In this document: one piece after another, positions 15,045 through 23,858 of the stretch
Position numbering within the stretch: the stretch's first letter is position 1
How the letters are laid out: the number at the start of each line of letters is the position of its first letter
NCBI GenBank assembly: GCA_044234625.1
Contig: JBIIIP010000006.1
Coordinates: 1 to 48,422, forward strand
Source: CACORA01 sp044234625
GTDB lineage: Bacteria > Planctomycetota > Planctomycetia > Pirellulales > UBA1268
Direction of reading: 5' to 3'
Length of the DNA stretch: 48,422 nt
Notes under the pieces: model-generated
Databases searched by the model: none
What the model saw: only the letters and a program-made list of their open reading frames with translations
Told to the model about the DNA's origin: nothing
Program-made: the position numbers and the translations under genes

Positions 15045-16244
15045 TTACGGCCCGCGACGACACGCCAGCGATCGGGCGCGGGTCACGGCGGCGATCGCCT
15101 CCTCGACGGTGGCGGCCAGCGCGGTCAGGTGGCCCATCTTGCGGCCCGGCCGCGGCTCGGCCTTGCCGTACAGGTGCAGGCTGACCCCCGGGATGGCCAG
15201 CGCCGCCGCCCAGTCGGGTTCACCATCGCTCCAGCAGTCGCCGAGCAGGTTGGCCATGGCGGCCGGCGCCACCTGCCGCGTCGAGCCCAGCGGCAGGCCG
15301 CACACGGCCCGCACCTGCTGCTCGAACTGCGAGGTCTCGCAGGCGTTGATCGTGAGGTGGCCCGAGTTGTGGGGCCGCGGGGCGATCTCGTTCACGAGCA
15401 CCGCGCCCGCCCGGGTGACGAAAAACTCCACGCACGCCACGCCGACCACGTCGAGTGCCGCCAGGATCGCCACGGCCATCTCCTGCGCGCGGGAGAGGAC
15501 AGGGGCCGGCAGGCTCGCCGGCGCGCTGGCGACGTCGAGGATGTGGTGGCGGTGTTCGTTCCGCGACGGCGCGTAGACGGCCGTGGCCCCGTCGCGGCCG
15601 CGGGCGGCGACCACCGAGATCTCGCAGTCGAAATCGATCCAGCCCTCGAGCACGAGCTCGTGCGGCCCGAGGGCCTCCCAGGCGGCGTCGATCTCGGCTG
15701 CGGCGGTGATCTTCCGCTGCCCCTTGCCGTCGTAACCGAAGGCGGCGGTCTTGAGCACGGCCGGCAGGCCGACCGCGGCGACGGCCGCATGGAGATCGGC
15801 ACACGACCGCACCACGCGGTGCGGCGCACAGGCGAAACCGTGTTTTGTGAGGAAGGCCTTCTCGCGGGCCCGGTCCTGCGTGGTGAAGAGCACGTCCGGC
15901 GCCGGCCGCACCGCCACGGCGGCGGCGAGGGCCCGTGCGGCGGCGGCCGATACGTTCTCGAACTCGAAGGTCACCACGTCGAGCGTGGGAGCGATGCGGG
16001 CGAGGGCCCCGGCGTCGTCGAGCGCGCCCACGTGCAGCGCGGTCGCCGTTCGTGCTGCGGGGCAGTCGGCATCATCGGTGATCGCCGCCACGCGGTAGCC
16101 CATGCGGGTGGCTGCGGCGGCGAACATGGCGCCGAGCTGCCCGCCTCCCATCACGCCGAGCGCGGCACCCGGGAGGACGGGCTCGATACGGTCGCCGTCC
16201 CGGCCGGTGGAGGGCGTCGTTCCGTGACGGTGGGAGCCAACCAT
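15045..16244 (-). CDS. purK: 5-(carboxyamino)imidazole ribonucleotide synthase
   Basis: ATP-grasp enzyme that carboxylates AIR to N5-CAIR in purine synthesis; 399 aa from ATG 16244. GVMGGGQLG opens the pre-ATP-grasp domain, KTAAFGYDGKGQ is the ATP-binding loop, and NEIAPRPHNSGH is the metal-binding region. There are about 25 extra N-terminal residues rich in polar residues before ALGVMGGGQ, so a later start is conceivable. It starts 13 nt after purE ends, a purE-purK operon. Confidence 0.95.
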   Translation of the reverse strand: MVGSHRHGTTPSTGRDGDRIEPVLPGAALGVMGGGQLGAMFAAAATRMGYRVAAITDDADCPAARTATALHVGALDDAGALARIAPTLDVVTFEFENVSAAAARALAAAVAVRPAPDVLFTTQDRAREKAFLTKHGFACAPHRVVRSCADLHAAVAAVGLPAVLKTAAFGYDGKGQRKITAAAEIDAAWEALGPHELVLEGWIDFDCEISVVAARGRDGATAVYAPSRNEHRHHILDVASAPASLPAPVLSRAQEMAVAILAALDVVGVACVEFFVTRAGAVLVNEIAPRPHNSGHLTINACETSQFEQQVRAVCGLPLGSTRQVAPAAMANLLGDCWSDGEPDWAAALAIPGVSLHLYGKAEPRPGRKMGHLTALAATVEEAIAAVTRARSLACRRGP

Positions 16245-16257
16245 GCCGCGGGACCCG

Positions 16258-16812
16258 TCATTTTTCCGAGGGTCGGCCGGCGGCGATGCCACTGCCGTTG
16301 TCGGCCGCGGCCTGCAGGTCGTCGTCGAGCACGCGCTGTGTCTGGTCGCGGCGGAAGGCCACGAGCTTCGCGCGGAGCGACTGGTCGGCGGTGGCGAGGA
16401 TCGCCACGGCGAGGAGGGCCGCGTTCGCGGCGCCCGCCGGGCCGATGGCCAGCGTGCCCACGGGAACGCCCGCCGGCATCTGCACGATCGAGAGCAGCGA
16501 ATCCACACCCCGCAGCATCGATGATTCGACCGGCACGCCGAGAACGGGCAGATGCGTGTGCGCCGCCATCATCCCGGGAAGGTGGGCCGCACCGCCGGCT
16601 CCGGCGATGATCACTTTGAGCCCCCGGTCTGCCGCGGACGTGGCGTAGCGGGCGAGTTTGTCGGGGGTGCGGTGGGCCGACACGATCTCGCACTCGTGCG
16701 GCACGCCGAACTGCGTGAGCATCTGGGAGGCGCGTTCGAGCGTGGCCCAGTCGGATCGGCTCCCCATCACGATGCCCACGGCGGGCTGCGGTGAACTGTC
16801 GGGGATGGCCAT
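16258..16812 (-). CDS. purE: N5-CAIR mutase
   Basis: Class I PurE converting N5-CAIR to CAIR; 184 aa from ATG 16812. The signature blocks GSRSDW, SAHRTPDKL and GAGGAAHLPGMMA are intact. The C-terminal tail beyond the core is about 15 residues longer than usual. The open frame extends far upstream opposite the Sua5 gene, but that portion has no PurE similarity. The purK partner downstream supports the class I assignment. Confidence 0.96.
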   Translation of the reverse strand: MAIPDSSPQPAVGIVMGSRSDWATLERASQMLTQFGVPHECEIVSAHRTPDKLARYATSAADRGLKVIIAGAGGAAHLPGMMAAHTHLPVLGVPVESSMLRGVDSLLSIVQMPAGVPVGTLAIGPAGAANAALLAVAILATADQSLRAKLVAFRRDQTQRVLDDDLQAAADNGSGIAAGRPSEK

Positions 16813-16887
16813 GGAAGCGACGTTTCTGGACGGGCCCGGGGAAAGTGCCATGATGCTCTGGCCCCCGCAACCTTGCAACCGGCGCGC

Positions 16888-17961
16888 ATGTCCCGCAGGC
16901 TCCCCGACATTCTGCCGATCGACTGGCCGGAGACCGCGGCCGAACCGCCACCGCGCACCGACGAGGCCCTGGACCGCGCGGGGAAACTGATCCGCAGCGG
17001 CGGGCTCGTGGCCATCCCCACCGAAACCGTCTACGGCCTGGCGACCGACGCGCTTGACAGCGAATCGGTGGACCGGATCTTTCGCGCCAAGGGGCGGCCC
17101 GCCGCCAATCCGCTCATCGTGCACGTGGCCGACGTGGCGATGGCAAAGACGCTGGCCGCCGAGTGGCCGCCGGCCGCCGCGGCGATCACCGCGCGATTCT
17201 GGCCCGGCCCGGTCACGGTCGTCGTGCCCAAGCACCGCACGGTGCCCGACATCGTCACTGCTGGCGGCCCGACGGTGGCGCTCCGCTGCCCAGCCCACCG
17301 GCTCACCCGCCGTCTCATCGAACGGTCGGGATGCCCCCTTGCCGCCCCCAGCGCCAACCGCTCCGAGTCGCTTTCGCCCACCCGCGCCACGCACGTGCTG
17401 GAAAGCCTCGGCGACCGCATCGACCTGATTCTCGACGGCGGCCCCTGCGCCCACGGGATCGAATCCACGGTGGTCGACTGCACGACCATCCCGCCGCGAA
17501 TCCTCCGGCCCGGCCCCGTGAGCCGCGAGCAGATCGAGACGCTCCTCGGCCAATCCGTCGATGACCATCACGCCGCGACCGCGGCGGGGGAGGGCGGCCG
17601 CTCCGCTGAGCCCAGCCGCTCGCCGGGCACGATGGCCCGCCACTACGCGCCGAGGACTCCCTGCGAACTCACGGCCGACGCCGCTCCACGGGTCGCCGAA
17701 CTGCTCGGCCGGGGCGAGCGTATCGGCTGGCTCACGCTGCGGCCGGACGACCCGGGGGTGAGAAACGTGGCCGCATCGAGCGACGTGGTGGTGGTGCCGA
17801 TGCCCGACGATCCGGCCGCCTTCGCCGCGGCGCTCTACGCCACGCTGCACGCGCTCGATCAGCGCGGCCTCGATCGCATCGTGTGCGACGCGATACCCGC
17901 CGGCGAACGGTGGGACGCAGTCCGCGATCGCCTCACGCGGGCCTCGAGCCCGGGCGGCTAG
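16888..17961 (+). CDS. threonylcarbamoyl-AMP synthase, Sua5 type
   Basis: Makes threonylcarbamoyl-AMP from Thr, bicarbonate and ATP for the t6A37 modification of ANN-reading tRNAs. It is 357 aa from ATG 16888. The YrdC/TsaC core contains IPTETVYGLA, KGRPAANPLIVH, RCPAH and APSAN. A linker with SPGTMARHYAP leads to a C-terminal Sua5 domain of about 100 residues, so this is the long Sua5 form rather than the single-domain TsaC. An in-frame TTG at 16873 is an alternative start. It is divergent from purE with a 75-nt gap. Confidence 0.94.
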   Translation: MSRRLPDILPIDWPETAAEPPPRTDEALDRAGKLIRSGGLVAIPTETVYGLATDALDSESVDRIFRAKGRPAANPLIVHVADVAMAKTLAAEWPPAAAAITARFWPGPVTVVVPKHRTVPDIVTAGGPTVALRCPAHRLTRRLIERSGCPLAAPSANRSESLSPTRATHVLESLGDRIDLILDGGPCAHGIESTVVDCTTIPPRILRPGPVSREQIETLLGQSVDDHHAATAAGEGGRSAEPSRSPGTMARHYAPRTPCELTADAAPRVAELLGRGERIGWLTLRPDDPGVRNVAASSDVVVVPMPDDPAAFAAALYATLHALDQRGLDRIVCDAIPAGERWDAVRDRLTRASSPGG

Positions 17962-18010
17962 AGCTTGGGCAAGGACAGACCGGAGGTTCGTCCCCACGTG
18001 GGAGACCACG

Positions 18011-18928
18011 TCAAGCTGCAGCGGGGGCGAGGATCTCCTTGAGGGCCGCGGCGAGTTCCGGGTACTGGAACCGGAAGCCCGTGTCGAGCGCCACCTGCGG
18101 GATCACCCGCTGCGAGGCGAACAACACCTGCGCGAACTCGCCGAACACGAGCCGCAGCCCGAGGTAGGGGGCCGGCATGAACGCCGGCCGATGCAGCTGG
18201 CGGCCGAGGGCCTTCGTGAACTCGCTGTTGCGGACGGGGTGCGGGGCGACCGCATTCATCGGTCCGCTGATCGACGCGGTCTCGGCGGCGTGCACATACA
18301 GGCGGGCCAGGTCGGCCACGTGGATCCAGGGCATCCACTGTCGGCCGTTGCCCAGCGGGCCACCGGCGCCGAGTTTGAAGGGCGTGAGCATCTTGCCCAG
18401 CGCGCTGCCGGGGCCGAGACCGAGCACGATGCCGGTGCGGGCCGTGACGGTGCGCACGCCGTGCCGCTCGGCGGCCATGGCTTCCTGCTCCCAGGCCACG
18501 CAGACCTCAGCGAGGAAATCATCGGCCGGGGCCGCCGATTCCGTGAGTTCCTCGTCGCCGCGGTTGCCGTAGTAGCCGACCGCCGATGCCGACACGAGCA
18601 CGGCAGGTTTCCGCGACGCATGCGCGATGCCCTGGACGAGATGCCGTGTTCCCACCACCCGGCTGTCGCGGATCCTGGCCTTCTGCGCCTTGCTCCAGCG
18701 GGAAGCGGCCACTGATTCGCCGGCGAGATGGAAGACCACATCCACGCCCTCGAACGCCTCGGCGGGCGCGGCGCCCTGCAGCGGATCCCAGCGGATGATG
18801 CGGCCCGCCAGATGTCCGATGGTCTGCCGGGCACGGTCCGGGCTACGGGTCAACACGGTGGGCGCGTCGAGCAGCCGCAGCAGCCGCGGTCCCACGAACC
18901 CTGTGGCACCCGTCACCAGAGCCTTCAT
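18011..18928 (-). CDS. TIGR01777-type NAD-dependent epimerase (YfcH/SDR39U1 family)
   Basis: Extended SDR of 305 aa. The Rossmann motif TGATGFVG is at residues 6-13, HLAGES follows the fourth strand, SASAVGYYG holds the Ser/Tyr active-site region, and a C-terminal DUF1731-type segment has VALDTGFRFQYP. ATG 18928 has an excellent GAGGAG site about 6 nt upstream. The substrate of this family is unknown. It converges with Sua5 and is divergent from the MFS gene. Confidence 0.92.
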   Translation of the reverse strand: MKALVTGATGFVGPRLLRLLDAPTVLTRSPDRARQTIGHLAGRIIRWDPLQGAAPAEAFEGVDVVFHLAGESVAASRWSKAQKARIRDSRVVGTRHLVQGIAHASRKPAVLVSASAVGYYGNRGDEELTESAAPADDFLAEVCVAWEQEAMAAERHGVRTVTARTGIVLGLGPGSALGKMLTPFKLGAGGPLGNGRQWMPWIHVADLARLYVHAAETASISGPMNAVAPHPVRNSEFTKALGRQLHRPAFMPAPYLGLRLVFGEFAQVLFASQRVIPQVALDTGFRFQYPELAAALKEILAPAAA

Positions 18929-19053
18929 GCAATTCTCCTCGTCGTTCAGGAAGGGAAAGCCTCGGACTTGCCAGGCTGGCGGCCAGGCGCGAGAAAAAGT
19001 ATAGGCATGGAGCGCCATTCCGACTGCCGCCCGCCTTTTTCCCCCGACCGCTC

Positions 19054-20367
19054 TTGCCCGGACCCGCCCCGCAGCCGCTGACCTCGCTCTTCCGCGTGCC
19101 GCGTGCCGGGCTGCGGCGGGACCTGTGGATTTCCACGGCTGATGCCGCCGCCTTCAGCGTGATGGTGGGCTGCGGCGAGACCTACCTGCCCGCCTTCGCG
19201 CTGGCGATCGGCCTCGGCCCGGTGGCCGCCGGGCTGGTGGCGAGCGTGCCCGTGCTCGTCGGCGCCGTGATGCAACTGATCACGCCGATCGCGGTGGAGC
19301 GACTGGGAACGAACCGCGGCTGGGTGGTGATCTGCACCACGGCCCAGGCGGTGAGCTTCGTGCCCCTCATCGCCTGGGCCCTGCGCGGCCATGCCACGCT
19401 GTGGGAACTGCTCATCGCCGCCAGCATCTACTGGGCCGGGGGCATGGCCGGGGCACCGGCGTGGAACAGTTGGATGGGCACGCTCGTTCCGGCCAAGATG
19501 CGCACGGCCTATTTCGCGCAGCGGAATCGACTCGCGCAGTTCGGCGTGTTTGTCGGCTTCGTGCTCGGCGGGTTCGCTCTCCAGGCCGGCGAGCGCCGCG
19601 GCGCGACGCTCGTGGCCTTCGCCGTCGTCTTCGCCGTCGCGGCCATCTGCCGCCTGGCATCGACCGCCTGCCTGCTCGCCTGCCGCGAGCCCGTCGCGCC
19701 CGAGCGCAAGCCGGCTGGCACGGCGCCACCGATCCTGCCCCGTATTCGCGGGGCGTTGGCCGAGATGGCGACGGCCCCCTCCGGATCGTTGGTCGTCTTT
19801 CTCTGGGCGTTCTCCTTCTCGGCCCAGGTCGCGGCCCCCTACTTCACGCCCTACATGCTCCGCGAGCGGGGCTTCTCCTACGGTGCCTTCATGCTCGTGA
19901 TCGCCACGGGCATTTTCGCCAAGGCTGTCGCGTTGCCGTCGTGGGGCCGCCTCGGCTCGCGGATCGGTTCGGCGCGGCTGCTGTGGCTGGGAGCGGTCAC
20001 CGCCGCCCCGCTGTCACTCTTGTGGCTCGTGTCGGCCCGCGTCGGCTTCCTCGTCGGAGTGCAGGTGGTCGCCGGTGCGTCGTGGGCTTGTTACGAACTG
20101 GCCATGATGCTGTTGTTTTTCGACGCCGTCCGCGAGCGCGAGCGCACCAGCGTGATCACGGTGTTCAACCTCGGGCTCGCCGTCGCCACCGTGGCCGGAG
20201 CGGGAAGCGGCGGCCTGCTCCTCCGCTGGATGGGCGAGGACCAGACGGCCTATTTCATTGTCTTCGCCGTCTCCGCCGCGCTGCGGCTCCTCACGCTCCC
20301 GCTCCTCCGCCGCATCCGCCACGCCGCGCCGCGGCCCGGTCAGCTCGAGGGCAACGACGCCTCGTGA
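19054..20367 (+). CDS. MFS transporter of unknown substrate
   Basis: A polytopic membrane protein of up to 437 aa with about 10-12 hydrophobic segments and the two-bundle pattern of the major facilitator superfamily. No ATG is available near the N-terminus: TTG 19054 is used here, and GTG 19096 is an alternative just before the first helix. No substrate-specific motif is recognisable. Its last 28 nt overlap the 3' end of the convergent secreted protein gene. Confidence 0.85.
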   Translation: MPGPAPQPLTSLFRVPRAGLRRDLWISTADAAAFSVMVGCGETYLPAFALAIGLGPVAAGLVASVPVLVGAVMQLITPIAVERLGTNRGWVVICTTAQAVSFVPLIAWALRGHATLWELLIAASIYWAGGMAGAPAWNSWMGTLVPAKMRTAYFAQRNRLAQFGVFVGFVLGGFALQAGERRGATLVAFAVVFAVAAICRLASTACLLACREPVAPERKPAGTAPPILPRIRGALAEMATAPSGSLVVFLWAFSFSAQVAAPYFTPYMLRERGFSYGAFMLVIATGIFAKAVALPSWGRLGSRIGSARLLWLGAVTAAPLSLLWLVSARVGFLVGVQVVAGASWACYELAMMLLFFDAVRERERTSVITVFNLGLAVATVAGAGSGGLLLRWMGEDQTAYFIVFAVSAALRLLTLPLLRRIRHAAPRPGQLEGNDAS

Positions 20368-21026
20368 GCGAGGCTGTTGAGAAAGGTCCGCGCGCGTCCG
20401 TATTCGCCGGCCGGATACTTGTTGACCTGCTCCTTGAGCGCGTCGACGAACTTCGACACCGTGCCCTGGATCGCCTGGAAGTCGGCGAACTGGATGCTGC
20501 CACCCGTTTCCGCCCGCTTGGCGAAGAGGCTGTCGAGTTCCTGCCGGTAGGGCTTGAAGATGTCATCCTGGAGCACGAGCGGATACTCGATGTGCCCGGT
20601 GACCGGGTCGAGTTGCGTCGACCCCAGCCGCGGTGGGGCGCTCATCCTGGCCATGCGGATCGCCTGCTCCTGCGTGACGCGTGGCCCGGCCTCGGCGGCC
20701 CGCGCGTCGCGGTTGGTCTTGCGCATCTCGAAATACGTCTCGGTCCACCGCATCTTGTTTTGGATCTCGAGCGTCTTCGCCTCCTGCCAGTTCTTCGCGG
20801 CCTCGGAATTTTGCAGGTTCTCGTAGCCTTGGGCCCGCATCATCTCCGACATGCCATAGGCCGCGGCTTGGCCGGCCGTGGAGGCATACCCGCCGCGATT
20901 GAACCCGAAGCCGCCGATTTGCGCGGCTACCGGAGCGGAACAGACCGCAACACAGGCGGCGAGAATGTAACCGGCGCCGATGCGGCTGGTGTGAAACCGA
21001 AGGAAACTCGTGGCTGGCGTACGCAT
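20340..21026 (-). CDS. secreted hypothetical protein with Gly-rich N-terminus and Gln-rich helical body
   Basis: A 228-aa protein with a signal peptide (about residues 15-36, ending PVAAQ), then a short Gly-rich GGFGFNRGGYAST and a helical, charged region (MSEMMRAQGYENLQ, EAKTLEIQNKMRWTETYFEMRKTN) likely to coil. ATG 21026 follows GAGAGG at about 9 nt. No family recognised; probably periplasmic or envelope. It is divergent from the HEAT-repeat gene across a gap with a palindromic AGTATACT and flanking direct repeats. Confidence 0.8.
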   Translation of the reverse strand: MRTPATSFLRFHTSRIGAGYILAACVAVCSAPVAAQIGGFGFNRGGYASTAGQAAAYGMSEMMRAQGYENLQNSEAAKNWQEAKTLEIQNKMRWTETYFEMRKTNRDARAAEAGPRVTQEQAIRMARMSAPPRLGSTQLDPVTGHIEYPLVLQDDIFKPYRQELDSLFAKRAETGGSIQFADFQAIQGTVSKFVDALKEQVNKYPAGEYGRARTFLNSLAHEASLPSS

Positions 21027-21076
21027 CAGATCCAACCTCTCTCCACGACGAGGAACTTAAACTTGAAGGTGCGGAT

Positions 21077-21106
21077 TTCCGACGGCGAACAGTATACTTC
21101 CGACGG
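21077..21106. promoter_or_regulatory. paired TTCCGACGG direct repeats flanking a bidirectional -10
   Basis: TTCCGACGG occurs at 21077-21085 and 21098-21106, exactly 21 bp apart, or two helical turns. Between them is AGTATACT, which contains TATACT on both strands. It sits in the divergent gap between the secreted protein (21026) and the HEAT lipoprotein (21196). It may be an operator controlling both genes. Confidence 0.4.
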
Positions 21107-21195
21107 AAAAAGAGGCGACAGCAGTTCGGCCCGGGCGACGTGCCCGTGGCCAATCAACGCGTCGTCGGAAAGCCCCGCGGGTGGAGAGACGTTTC

Positions 21196-23085
21196 ATGAG
21201 TCGCAAGGCGAAGTGGGTGTGGGTCGTGGCGTCGGCGGCATTGGCGGTTGCGGGCTGCTTCCAGGCGTCTCCTCCGCCACCGCCGCAGACGACGACCTCG
21301 GCGGCACCGTCCGCGTCGAGCGTGGCTGAAGCCAGCCCCGCCACCGATGCAGCGGCGTTGAACGCTCTCATCGACCGACTGAAGAAGGCGACCGATCAGG
21401 AGCAGCTCGTGCCCCTGATCGACGAAATCGCGCAGGCCGGCCAGAATGCGAAGCCCGCGCTTGTCAACCTCGTCGCCCTCACGTCGCATGGCCATGAGCG
21501 AGTGCGTTGGCATGCGGCCCGCGCCGTCGGCCTGATCGGCGAGGATGCCCTCGAAGAGATCCCCGTTCTCGTCGCCTTGCTCGGCGATGGCGATCCAATC
21601 GTGGTCGCTCAGGCGGCCGCCGCGATCAGTAATATCCGTGCCGACGACGAGCGCACGGCGTTGCCGGAGAGGGACGCGGCCCTGTATGCGTCGACCATCG
21701 CGCCATTGACGAAGACGGCCGTCCACGCCGACCCCCGCGCCCGCCGCGCGGCCCTGCGGGCCTTGCGTTCCCTGCACACGTCTCCGCGGGCGCTCGCGGA
21801 GCTGTTGGCCAAGCAGCTCGCCGACGCCGACGCGTCCGTCGTGCTCCCGGCGCTGCACACGCTCGCCGACATGGGCGACGACGCGGTGCCGCTGCTCGTC
21901 GAGTCGCTCAAGGACCCGAAGTCCCGCTACTGGGCTGCGGTCGCGCTCGCCGAGGTGGGCCCGGGAGCGGCCGCGGCGGTCGAGCCGCTGGTCGGCGTGC
22001 TCGAGGCGGGCGAAACGGAGGAGCGGCTCCAAACCCTGCTCACGCTCGGTGCCATCGGCGACAAGGCGCAGTCCGCCGCGCCGGCGATCGTGAAGACGCT
22101 CGAAGCAAACGACCCGGCGGTGCGTCTTGCGGCCGCGTTCGCTCTCGGGCAGATGCGGGCCGCCGCCGCCGATGCGGCGCTCGAGAAGGCGGCTGCCGAA
22201 TCTGATCCGTTCCTCGCCGAGGTGGCCGCCTGGGCGCGGGCCCGCATCCATCCCGACGACGTGGCGCTCCGCACCGACGCGATCCAGCGGCTGCGGGCCG
22301 GCCTGGACAGCGATCGACCGAAGGTTCGGGCCGCATCGGCCGCCGGCCTTTCGGACCTGGCGACGCATCTCGACGCCTCCAACCGTCAGGAAATCGCCGC
22401 GGAGTTTGCCGGGCTTCTCGACGACGCCGACCCCACCGTGGCCACCAGCGGCGGGGCGGCGCTGGTGCGGCTCGGGGCGGATGCGGTGGAGGTGGTGCGC
22501 GGCAAGCTCGCCGATCCGCTGGGCCGCATCGCCGCCCTCGAGATCCTGGCAGCGATCGGAGCCGCGGCGGCGCCGGCCGGTGGTGACCTCGTCGGCCTGC
22601 TCGGCGATCCCGACGAACAGGTCCGCAGCGATGCCGCGATGGCACTGGCGGCGCTCGGCGACGCCGCGGCGGAGGCCGTGCCGGCTTTGCAGAAGATCCT
22701 CGCCGACGACGCCGGCCCCGCCGGCCCGCGGTATTCGGCCGCGTTCGCCCTGGGACGGATCGGCTCCGCGGCCCAACCGGCCCTGGAAACGCTCCGCGGC
22801 CTGACCGCGGCGGACGACGACGTGCTGGCGACGGTGGCCATCTGGGCGGCCCTCAAGATCTCACCCGACGACAAGACGCTCGCCGCAGCCGCCATCCCCA
22901 AGCTCCGCGCGGCCCTGCGCGGCAAATATGACCTCGCCAGGCTGGAGGCGGCGTTCGCTCTAGGCGACATCGGCCCCGCCGCGGCTGACGCCATCCCCAT
23001 CCTCGAACTCGTCGAGGAGGATGACCCCGTGAAGGCGGTTCGTGCCGCGGCGGCCCAGGCCCTGGCAAAAATCCGCGGCGGCTGA
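21196..23085 (+). CDS. HEAT-repeat lipoprotein
   Basis: A 629-aa exported protein. The signal peptide ends in the lipobox LAVAGC, so Cys21 would be lipidated. A Pro/Thr/Ser/Ala linker follows, then about a dozen HEAT/PBS-lyase-type repeats of 30-37 residues (pattern A-x-P-x-L-V-x-L-L-x-D...V-R-x-x-A-A-x-A-L-G). ATG 21196 has GGAGAG 7 nt upstream. HEAT solenoids are protein-binding scaffolds, so a periplasmic or outer-membrane scaffold is likely, with unknown partner. The repeats at the C-terminus are the most regular. Confidence 0.88.
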   Translation: MSRKAKWVWVVASAALAVAGCFQASPPPPPQTTTSAAPSASSVAEASPATDAAALNALIDRLKKATDQEQLVPLIDEIAQAGQNAKPALVNLVALTSHGHERVRWHAARAVGLIGEDALEEIPVLVALLGDGDPIVVAQAAAAISNIRADDERTALPERDAALYASTIAPLTKTAVHADPRARRAALRALRSLHTSPRALAELLAKQLADADASVVLPALHTLADMGDDAVPLLVESLKDPKSRYWAAVALAEVGPGAAAAVEPLVGVLEAGETEERLQTLLTLGAIGDKAQSAAPAIVKTLEANDPAVRLAAAFALGQMRAAAADAALEKAAAESDPFLAEVAAWARARIHPDDVALRTDAIQRLRAGLDSDRPKVRAASAAGLSDLATHLDASNRQEIAAEFAGLLDDADPTVATSGGAALVRLGADAVEVVRGKLADPLGRIAALEILAAIGAAAAPAGGDLVGLLGDPDEQVRSDAAMALAALGDAAAEAVPALQKILADDAGPAGPRYSAAFALGRIGSAAQPALETLRGLTAADDDVLATVAIWAALKISPDDKTLAAAAIPKLRAALRGKYDLARLEAAFALGDIGPAAADAIPILELVEEDDPVKAVRAAAAQALAKIRGG

Positions 23086-23222
23086 TTCCCGAAGCGGTTG
23101 GGCAAGTCGTGACGGCCTCGCCACCACGATTGCAGGGGAATGCGTTCCCGGGACGATGGCCACTCTCCGCGGGGCCGGCGGGGCCACCGCGGCAGCGGGA
23201 CGACGGCAGACGGGGGAACGGC

Positions 23223-23768
23223 ATGGCTGGGCTGGGCTGGATTCGCCGGGTGTGGCTGACGCGGTTCTCCAAGCCGGCGGCCGACCGCACGTTGTATCGG
23301 CACCTGTTTTCCGTCGCCCCGCGGCGGATCATGGAAGTGGGGATCGATGTGAACCGCACCGCGGCGCTGCTGCGCATTGCGGCGGCGTCCGCCCCGGGTG
23401 ACGGCCTGCACTACGTGGGCCTCGACCGCTTCGAGGGCCGCCTGGCCACCGAGCCAGCAGGGCCGACACTCAAGCAGGCGCATCAGGCTTTGCACCGTCT
23501 GGCCAAGGTGCAGCTCGTGCCCGGCAATGCCGATGCGTCTCTGGCTCGCTTGTGCAACCACCTGGGCGTGTTCGACATGGTGCTGATCGCCGCGGTGACC
23601 GACGAGCGGCACCTGGAGCGGAGCTGGTTTTTCATCCAGCGGATCACGAACGCCAAAACCCTCGTGCTCCGCGAGACGGGCTCGGGAGCGGATCGCTCAT
23701 GGCAGGTCGTGCCGAAGACGGAGATCGACGGTTTGGCGTCGCGGGCGGTGCTCCGACGGGCGGGGTGA
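23223..23768 (+). CDS. hypothetical protein with SAM-methyltransferase-like fold
   Basis: A 181-aa cytosolic protein. IMEVGIDVNRTAALL then LHYVGLDRFEGR resembles motif I and the acidic end of strand 2 of class I methyltransferases, and VQLVPGNADASLARL plus FDMVLIAAV resemble later strands. The usual GxGxG loop is not clean, so activity is doubtful. ATG 23223 has a GGGGGAA ribosome-binding site; a GTG at 23109 is less likely. Domain assignment by pattern only. It lies between the HEAT gene and leuC. Confidence 0.65.
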   Translation: MAGLGWIRRVWLTRFSKPAADRTLYRHLFSVAPRRIMEVGIDVNRTAALLRIAAASAPGDGLHYVGLDRFEGRLATEPAGPTLKQAHQALHRLAKVQLVPGNADASLARLCNHLGVFDMVLIAAVTDERHLERSWFFIQRITNAKTLVLRETGSGADRSWQVVPKTEIDGLASRAVLRRAG

Positions 23769-23858
23769 CCTCGCCAAAACGGTGGCCGTGGCCTTTTTTC
23801 GCCGTGTGGTAAAGTATCGGGCTCGGTCGTTTTTCATCCGCCCCGCCCCACACTCGCC

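Noticed and set aside
16813..18009. Upstream extension of the purE frame opposite the Sua5 gene
   Set aside because: PurE homology starts at the ATG 16812; the extension is antisense to a well-supported Sua5 coding sequence.
23786..23820. Possible intrinsic terminator (GGCC-GT-GGCC then T-run) before leuC
   Set aside because: The apparent stem would need a 2-nt loop and is too short; the T-run alone is not enough.
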